Positions 59,345-64,000 of a stretch of 64,000 nucleotides of DNA are shown here, piece by piece. Location: the NCBI GenBank assembly GCA_016700075.1, contig CP065000.1:1364001-1428000 (forward strand). The letters run 5' to 3'. Source of the DNA: Acidobacteriota bacterium (GTDB lineage: Bacteria; Acidobacteriota; Blastocatellia; Pyrinomonadales; Pyrinomonadaceae). The first letter of the stretch is position 1, and every line of letters begins with the position of its first letter. Made by a program: the position numbers and the translations under genes. The notes below the pieces were generated by a model, which was not told the origin of the DNA, searched no databases, and saw nothing but the letters and a program-made list of their open reading frames with translations.

Positions 59345-60025
59345 ATGTACAAAGAATCAGGTGAAAAAGTATTCTTGGGAGGCGCGGTCGTCGCGGCGGT
59401 GGCTGCAAGCCTCTGCTGTATTTTGCCGGTTGTGGCGATCGCATTCGGTCTTGGCGCGTTCGGCATCGCGTCGGTTTTTGAGTCGCTTCGGCCATACATG
59501 TTGGTTGTGGTTACTGCGGCATTGGCCTTTAGTTTTTACCGAATATATTTTCGCCGCGAAGAGTGCGGTGAAGGCCAGGCTTGCTCAACGAAACCGATGG
59601 GCCGTTTCAATCAAATCGCATTGTGGGTCGCAACCGTCGCTGTCGTCGGCATCGCCGCTTTTCCATATTATTCGGGGGCGATCATTTCAGCTTTGGATCG
59701 ACAACAACCGCAGGTCGCGGAACCAAATCAAATGGTAATCGCCGGCGAGAACAAAACCTACAATCTCGATACTCAAAACAGCGAGGAAACTGCCTTTAGC
59801 GAGAGCGAAGTGCAAACCCTAAAGACGTTAGTCATCGCGGTCGAAGGAATGACCTGTGAGGGCTGCGCGTCGCACATCAATATCGCTCTTAAAAGAATCA
59901 AAGGCGTGATCTCCGCCGAGGCAAATTACCGCGAGAAGAATGTCAAAGTTGTCTATAACCCGAAGCTGGTCGTAGTCGAACGCATAAAACAGGGAATACG
60001 CGACGCAGGTTATAACCCGCAGTAA
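59345..60025 (+). CDS. merTP: Mercuric transporter MerT fused to MerP-like metal-binding domain
   Basis: 226 residues from ATG 59345, which has GAGGACAAACATT upstream; ATG 59330 is the alternative. Three membrane segments, the MerT Cys pair in the first (AASLCCILPVVA), a second Cys pair-like ECGEGQACS on the cytoplasmic loop, and a C-terminal HMA domain with GMTCEGCASHI. The HMA domain passes metal to the transporter. No merA reductase gene occurs anywhere in the window. It begins 20 bp after merR. Confidence 0.9.
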   Translation: MYKESGEKVFLGGAVVAAVAASLCCILPVVAIAFGLGAFGIASVFESLRPYMLVVVTAALAFSFYRIYFRREECGEGQACSTKPMGRFNQIALWVATVAVVGIAAFPYYSGAIISALDRQQPQVAEPNQMVIAGENKTYNLDTQNSEETAFSESEVQTLKTLVIAVEGMTCEGCASHINIALKRIKGVISAEANYREKNVKVVYNPKLVVVERIKQGIRDAGYNPQ

Positions 60026-60046
60026 AGGAAGAAAGGCTGAATTATT

Positions 60047-60289
60047 ATGGAAAACATTGAGAACAACATCATATTTGAATCAGAAATAACCTGCCCGGAA
60101 TGCGGCCATAAACGGATCGAGACGATGCCGACGGATTCGTGTCAGTTCTTTTATGAATGTAATGAGTGCAAAACGGTTTTGCGACCAAAAGCGGGTGATT
60201 GCTGCGTTTATTGCAGCTATGGTTCTGCGAAATGCCCGTCGATACAGTTGAAAAGCGACGCGAACCAGAAAGCAGAAGGCTGTTGTTAG
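60047..60289 (+). CDS. GDCCVxC-domain putative metal-binding protein
   Basis: 80 residues with 12 Cys, including TCPECGH, ECNECK, and the hallmark GDCCVYCSYGSAKCP. Proteins of this type occur beside mercury and copper genes in many bacteria. It probably binds thiophilic metal in the cytoplasm. AAAGGAAGAAAGG precedes the ATG. Last gene of the merR operon. Confidence 0.88.
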   Translation: MENIENNIIFESEITCPECGHKRIETMPTDSCQFFYECNECKTVLRPKAGDCCVYCSYGSAKCPSIQLKSDANQKAEGCC

Positions 60290-60389
60290 AAAGGCTTACA
60301 AAATAGCTATGTTAGGCAATGACCATCCAGATTGACGGTGGGTTCGGGAGGCCCTCGGTATCCAGTTTCCACTTTTTGGTCCGGTATTC

Positions 60390-60596
60390 TTATGTTCCGC
60401 CAAACGGCAGCTCCATATGCGTATGCGGATCGATCCCGCCCGGGATCACCAGCCTCCCCGACGCGTCCAGCACAACATCCGCCTCCATATCCAGCCGCTT
60501 GCCAATAGTCATCACCGTCTCGCCGTCAATAAAAATATCCGCCCGATAGTCGTCCACCGCAGTAACCACTCGCCCGTTTTTTATCAGTGTTTTCAT
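60390..60596 (-). pseudogene. Third dihydropyrimidinase copy: first 68 codons only
   Basis: MKTLIKNGRVVTAVDDYRAD onward aligns with the start of the full enzyme at 53100-54479 (about 85 percent at DNA level) and includes HTH of the zinc site, then stops matching after PFGGT. The 5' flank to about 60660 also matches the flank upstream of the full gene (54480-54555). So promoter plus N-terminus were duplicated and the rest is lost. It ends in frame in unrelated sequence. Confidence 0.85.
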
Positions 60597-60731
60597 CGTC
60601 TTAATACCTTTCTTTTAGCGTGAGTGGAATGTCGTTGTCCTAGTCTATCGTTGAGTGAAGCGTGGTTGCAACCGCCTACGATTTCTTTCAAATTTATCTT
60701 CTATTAATCTAATTTGTCGTAAACTCAGTCC

Positions 60732-61403
60732 ATGAGAGTTCTTCTCGTCGAGGATGACATTCGGATCGCGGCTTTTGTGGTGAAAGGTCTTCGCGAAAAT
60801 TCGTATGCGGTCGATATTGCATCAGACGGGGACGAAGCGACTTACATGGCTTCAATAAATAGCTACGACCTTTTTATCCTCGACATCAATTTGCCTAAGA
60901 AGGATGGTTTCGATGTTTGTCGCGAGCTTCGCGAAAATGGTAGTAAACAACCAGTTCTTATGCTTACTGCTCGCGATGCTATTGACGACAGAATTTCGGG
61001 CCTTGATATTGGTGCGGACGATTATCTGACAAAGCCTTTTGAGTTTCGCGAGCTTCTTGCACGGTTGCGCGCGTTGCTGCGGCGACAAAATGAGATACGC
61101 TCGCCACAAATTGTTATCGCTGATCTCCAAATCGACACGATGTCCCGAACGGTTCAAAGAGCCGGAAAACAGATCGAGCTAACGACGAAAGAATATTCAC
61201 TCATCGAGTTTCTGGCGATCAACAAAGGTAAAGTAGTTGGACGCGAAGAAATTTCAGAGCATGTTTGGGACGATTCATTCGATCCGTTTTCCAATCTCAT
61301 TGAGGTCTATATTAAACGCCTCAGAACCAAACTTGACGAAGGTTATGATGTTCAGCTTATTCAAACCCGTCGCGGCTCAGGTTACATTTTGAACGATGAT
61401 TAG
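60732..61403 (+). CDS. OmpR-family response regulator
   Basis: 223 residues. Receiver domain with D8/D9-like pair (VEDDI), phospho-Asp D51 (FILDINLPKKDGF) and Lys in ADDYLTKPFE. C-terminal winged helix (LTTKEYSLIEFLAINKGKVVGREEISEHVW ... SNLIEVYIKRLRTKLD). Closest in style to CusR/copper-type regulators. Overlaps the sensor gene by 8 bp. No ribosome site is apparent before the ATG. Confidence 0.94.
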   Translation: MRVLLVEDDIRIAAFVVKGLRENSYAVDIASDGDEATYMASINSYDLFILDINLPKKDGFDVCRELRENGSKQPVLMLTARDAIDDRISGLDIGADDYLTKPFEFRELLARLRALLRRQNEIRSPQIVIADLQIDTMSRTVQRAGKQIELTTKEYSLIEFLAINKGKVVGREEISEHVWDDSFDPFSNLIEVYIKRLRTKLDEGYDVQLIQTRRGSGYILNDD

Positions 61404-62769
61404 CTCAATCCGCGTAAAACTCACGCTTTTTTATATCTGCGTTTTGGCGTTTATCGTTGGCGCTTTCGCATTGATTACTTATTCGTCGTTTGTAAGTGTC
61501 TTGCGTCAGGAAACGGATGAGAATCTGACGGAGATGGCCCAAACTCTCTCTGCGTCGATCAAGGCAGAACAAAACGACGGCGAAACTCTACGAAAACCCG
61601 ATGAAATTGTCATAGAATCTCTTGGCGAGTTTCGGTTTCGCGATTACCAATTTGCAGTCTTTACAAACGACGACAGATTTATCGCGTCCACAACGGAAAA
61701 CAAACTTCCGTCCGATTTATCGTCAATAGACAAGGAGAAGTTCGGCGATGTTTCTATCAAAGGCACACTGTTCCGAACTTATGTTTTGCCGTTTCATGTT
61801 GAAAATCACAACTACAAACTCTACGTCTTTCACTCACTCGAAGATGAGATAGCCCTCGATGCTCGAATCCGCCGAACATTTTATTTGATCGCTCCATTGC
61901 TTTTGCTGTTCGCTGGCCTCGGCGGTTATTTTCTGGTGGGCGAAAGTTTGAGACCGATTGCCGCAATCGGTGACCGGGCTAAACAAATCTCTGCCGCAAA
62001 TCTGCACGAGCGTCTTCCAATTGCCAATGCCAAAGACGAGATCGGCAACCTCGCCATAGTCTTTAACGAATTGTTAGATCGTTTAGACGTTGAGTTTGAT
62101 CGTCAACGGCGATTTATGGCCGACGCGTCACACGAACTGCGAACGCCGCTCGCGATCATTCGTGGAGAATCTGAAGTTGCATTGTCAAAAGACAGCCGCA
62201 GCTCAACCGATTATCAGGAATCTCTTCAAGTCGTGAACGATGAGAGCAAGCGTCTCTCAAAGATCGTCGAAGACCTTTTCACGCTTGCCAGAGCCGATTC
62301 AGGACAACTAAAGGCAAATCTCGACAATTTATACCTTGACGAACTTGTTTCCGACTGCGTTCGCCTGATCCGAACCCTCGCCGATAAGAGAAATTCGACC
62401 ATCGAGTTTGAGGGCAAAGAAACACAGATCAAAGGCGACGAGGCTCTTTTGCGCCGTTTGTTCCTCAATCTCTTGGACAATGCTGTGAAATACAACCATG
62501 ACGGCGGTTCGATCAAGATCAATGTCGCAGCAAACAGAGTAACCATTTCCAACACCGGCGACGAGATTCCCGAGGATCAGCAAAAATCAATTTTCGATCG
62601 CTTCTACCGTGTTGAAAAATCCCGAACACAACTGAACGACACAATGATGAGCGGTGCGGGCCTCGGCCTGTCGATCGCGAAACATATCACCGAACTTCAC
62701 AACGCAGAGCTTAAATATTCCCGTTCTGACAACGGCGAAAACATTTTCTTAATCACTTTTCCTCGGTAA
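61396..62769 (+). CDS. Two-component sensor histidine kinase
   Basis: 457 residues. Two membrane helices (about 9-31 and 160-178) flank a periplasmic sensor of about 130 residues. HAMP follows (GESLRPIAAIGDRAKQISAAN), then H-box with H246 (DASHELRTPLAII), N-box (LFLNLLDNAVKYN), G1/F/G2 boxes (SNTGDEIPEDQ, FDRFYR, GAGLGLSIAKHI). Partner of the regulator upstream. The closeness to metal genes suggests a metal or envelope signal, but this is inference. Confidence 0.94.
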   Translation: MISSIRVKLTLFYICVLAFIVGAFALITYSSFVSVLRQETDENLTEMAQTLSASIKAEQNDGETLRKPDEIVIESLGEFRFRDYQFAVFTNDDRFIASTTENKLPSDLSSIDKEKFGDVSIKGTLFRTYVLPFHVENHNYKLYVFHSLEDEIALDARIRRTFYLIAPLLLLFAGLGGYFLVGESLRPIAAIGDRAKQISAANLHERLPIANAKDEIGNLAIVFNELLDRLDVEFDRQRRFMADASHELRTPLAIIRGESEVALSKDSRSSTDYQESLQVVNDESKRLSKIVEDLFTLARADSGQLKANLDNLYLDELVSDCVRLIRTLADKRNSTIEFEGKETQIKGDEALLRRLFLNLLDNAVKYNHDGGSIKINVAANRVTISNTGDEIPEDQQKSIFDRFYRVEKSRTQLNDTMMSGAGLGLSIAKHITELHNAELKYSRSDNGENIFLITFPR

Positions 62770-62799
62770 CATTTAGCGATATTCTAATAATTCCAAGAT

Positions 62800-63357
62800 A
62801 TGAAAGAGCAAAACATTAGAGAAATTGCAGTTCGTTTTCTGAAAAAAGAATGGACGGACGTTACTGATCTTGAAAAGCGTATAGTGCAGAAAGTAGCCGA
62901 GAGGAGTCTGGTTGCAAAAGGTCCCATTGATACAACCTTAGATGATCGAACATTTGGCCAAAGGCTTGCCGACAGGGTTGCGTCGTTTGGTGGTTCGTGG
63001 ACGTTTATTATTATTTTCGGTTGTCTTCTTCTTTTTTGGGCCTCTATGAATACGTTCGTGTTGGCTCATTATGGTGACGATTTCGATCCGTACCCGTATA
63101 TTTTGCTCAACCTGTTTCTTTCTATGCTGGCATCTATTCAGGCACCGATAATTATGATGTCGCAAAATCGTCAAGCCGCTAAAGATCGACTTGATGCCAC
63201 GCACGATTACGAGGTCAATCTCAAATCTGAGATCGAAATCATCAGCTTGCATGAAAAACTTGACGATCTCCGTGAGCAGAAGTGGCTTGATCTGGTCGCG
63301 ATGCAGCAACGACAGATTGAACTTTTAGAAAAGCTATTGAGTGAGAAAGCAGATTGA
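62800..63357 (+). CDS. DUF1003 membrane protein
   Basis: 185 residues. The core FGGSWTFIIIFGCLLLFWASMNTF ... DPYPYILLNLFLSMLASIQAPIIMMSQNRQ is typical of DUF1003 proteins: two membrane helices, then RLDATHDYEVNLKSE and a coiled coil (HEKLDDLREQKWLDLV). Role unknown, possibly ion-related. It follows the sensor kinase by 30 bp and may be in its operon. Confidence 0.9.
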   Translation: MKEQNIREIAVRFLKKEWTDVTDLEKRIVQKVAERSLVAKGPIDTTLDDRTFGQRLADRVASFGGSWTFIIIFGCLLLFWASMNTFVLAHYGDDFDPYPYILLNLFLSMLASIQAPIIMMSQNRQAAKDRLDATHDYEVNLKSEIEIISLHEKLDDLREQKWLDLVAMQQRQIELLEKLLSEKAD

Positions 63358-63360
63358 ACT

Positions 63361-64000
63361 ATGCGGTCGGATAATCTTGTAATCCATGCGCCCTGCGTTT
63401 TGTTGATCGCGCTTTTATGGGGTTTCTGCTCTCCGAAATGTTTTGGCCAACAAACCCCAACTCCTTCACCAGCACCATCGCCCACGCCAAAAAAAGAGAG
63501 TGAAGCGAAAAAGCTTGAGAAAGACTTTGAGGAGATACTTCGGATCAAGCACCGTCGTCCTTCTGTTTCAAATCCGGCAGATTTTAATACACCCGGAGTT
63601 TTACAGGTGGAATACGGTTATGGCGGATATTTTCGCGGCAATGGTTTTCGGTCGCAACAGGCAGGCACACTTACCATATCCTATGCTGCAACTGAAAGGA
63701 TCGGATTTGAATTCGACTTTGACACAGTTTCATCACAACGCGACCTTCAGTTATTTCGCACTACCGGCGTAGGCGATTCCCGCCTCGGTGTTCAGCTTGA
63801 CATTGCAGATGAAACAAATAGATTGCCTTCATTTGCCGTTTCATATTTTGCAAAACTGCCTACCGCGAGTGTCAGAAAGGATCTTGGCACAGGCAGGGTC
63901 GATCATGCTTTCTCTCTGCTTTTCAGTAAGAAGGTCGGAAAACTCGATGTTGATTTCAATTCCGGTCTGCTCATTATCGGAAAGCAAGGTGAGAAAGGAA
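63361..64000 (+). CDS. Outer-membrane beta-barrel protein, transporter-like (partial, runs off window)
   Basis: At least 213 codons from ATG 63361, open to the window end. Signal peptide (VLLIALLWGFCSPKCFGQ), a Pro/Thr-rich stretch, a charged segment (KKESEAKKLEKDFEEIL), then alternating barrel strands (VLQVEYGYGGYF, GTLTISYAATERIGFEFDF, GVGDSRLGVQLD, SFAVSYFAKLPT). This resembles MetA-pathway-of-phenol-degradation-type outer membrane proteins. It starts 3 bp after the DUF1003 stop, so it is in the same operon. Confidence 0.75.
   Translation, partial: MRSDNLVIHAPCVLLIALLWGFCSPKCFGQQTPTPSPAPSPTPKKESEAKKLEKDFEEILRIKHRRPSVSNPADFNTPGVLQVEYGYGGYFRGNGFRSQQAGTLTISYAATERIGFEFDFDTVSSQRDLQLFRTTGVGDSRLGVQLDIADETNRLPSFAVSYFAKLPTASVRKDLGTGRVDHAFSLLFSKKVGKLDVDFNSGLLIIGKQGEKG

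Noticed and set aside
60300..60389. Possible insertion-sequence end next to the dihydropyrimidinase fragment
   Set aside because: No inverted repeat partner, target duplication or transposase could be found on either side of the islet.

Overview
The window looks like a chromosomal segment of an Acidobacteriota bacterium, most likely class Blastocatellia (Pyrinomonas-like). This is inferred from gene style: acidobacterial Ser/Thr kinases fused to TPR or beta-propeller halves, an ECF sigma factor beside such a kinase, six C-terminal DGDG (FG-GAP-like) repeats on a fungalysin protease, a type IV pilus pilMNOPQ operon, a Tes-like radical SAM protein and abundant short intergenic 'word' repeats. 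No rRNA, CRISPR array, phage or recognisable transposase gene was seen. One tRNA (Pro, CGG) is present.

Layout. 1-1265 is the edge of a bacterial microcompartment locus on the minus strand: class II aldolase, BMC-H shell protein and the start of a EutN/CcmL vertex protein that runs off the window. 1347-5103 holds a small membrane protein, ruvAB and a RecA-like ATPase with a low-complexity insert. 5104-9417 is an accessory stretch with a decayed HicB-like ORF and three secreted-protein reading frames: crystallin-like, Cys-rich 'FGDP' modules apparently split from it by a one-base frameshift, and a zinc-hydrolase-like/permuted-papain fusion. 9418-12705 holds a Tes-like radical SAM gene, two decapitated relics of its 3' end, and a HicAB pair. 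13515-18972 is housekeeping: ftsL/divIC-like, rpsU, surE-pcm-dedA, tRNA-Pro, queD, dinG. 19139-24114 has two secreted proteins, and 24169-29163 the pilMNOPQ operon.

29524-31834 has a divergent acyl-CoA dehydrogenase and aminoglycoside-phosphotransferase-fold gene. 31836-39189 is a reductive pyrimidine catabolism cluster: NCS1 permease, beta-ureidopropionase, preT, AbgT-type transporter, preA and a DinB-like gene. The missing step, dihydropyrimidinase, lies apart at 53100-54479 in an operon with a Ser/Thr kinase. 39232-47249 holds two paralogous CsgG/TPR effectors (one with a kinase and an ECF sigma factor), a redoxin and small secreted proteins.

47311-54479 is a rearranged block. A full dihydropyrimidinase is followed by a full kinase, then by an in-frame chimera of a second kinase and the C-terminal part of a second dihydropyrimidinase, then by a beta-lactamase-fold gene. 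The last two junctions are ATGA stop/start overlaps and the first gap is only 7 bp. A third dihydropyrimidinase fragment (first 68 codons) lies at 60390-60596. Between it and the intact gene sits a thiol/metal islet: ECF sigma/anti-sigma, thioredoxin, CcdA-like, TlpA-like, merR, merT-merP fusion and a GDCCVxC protein, with no merA. The window ends with a two-component system, a DUF1003 protein and a truncated outer-membrane protein gene.

The most unusual items are the kinase::dihydropyrimidinase chimera with its 623-bp gene-conversion tract, the triplicated 3' ends of the radical SAM gene, the phospholipase-like/permuted-papain fusion with its split neighbour, and the microcompartment edge with a candidate cargo-targeting tail on its aldolase. 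All family assignments come from reading motifs; no database search was run.
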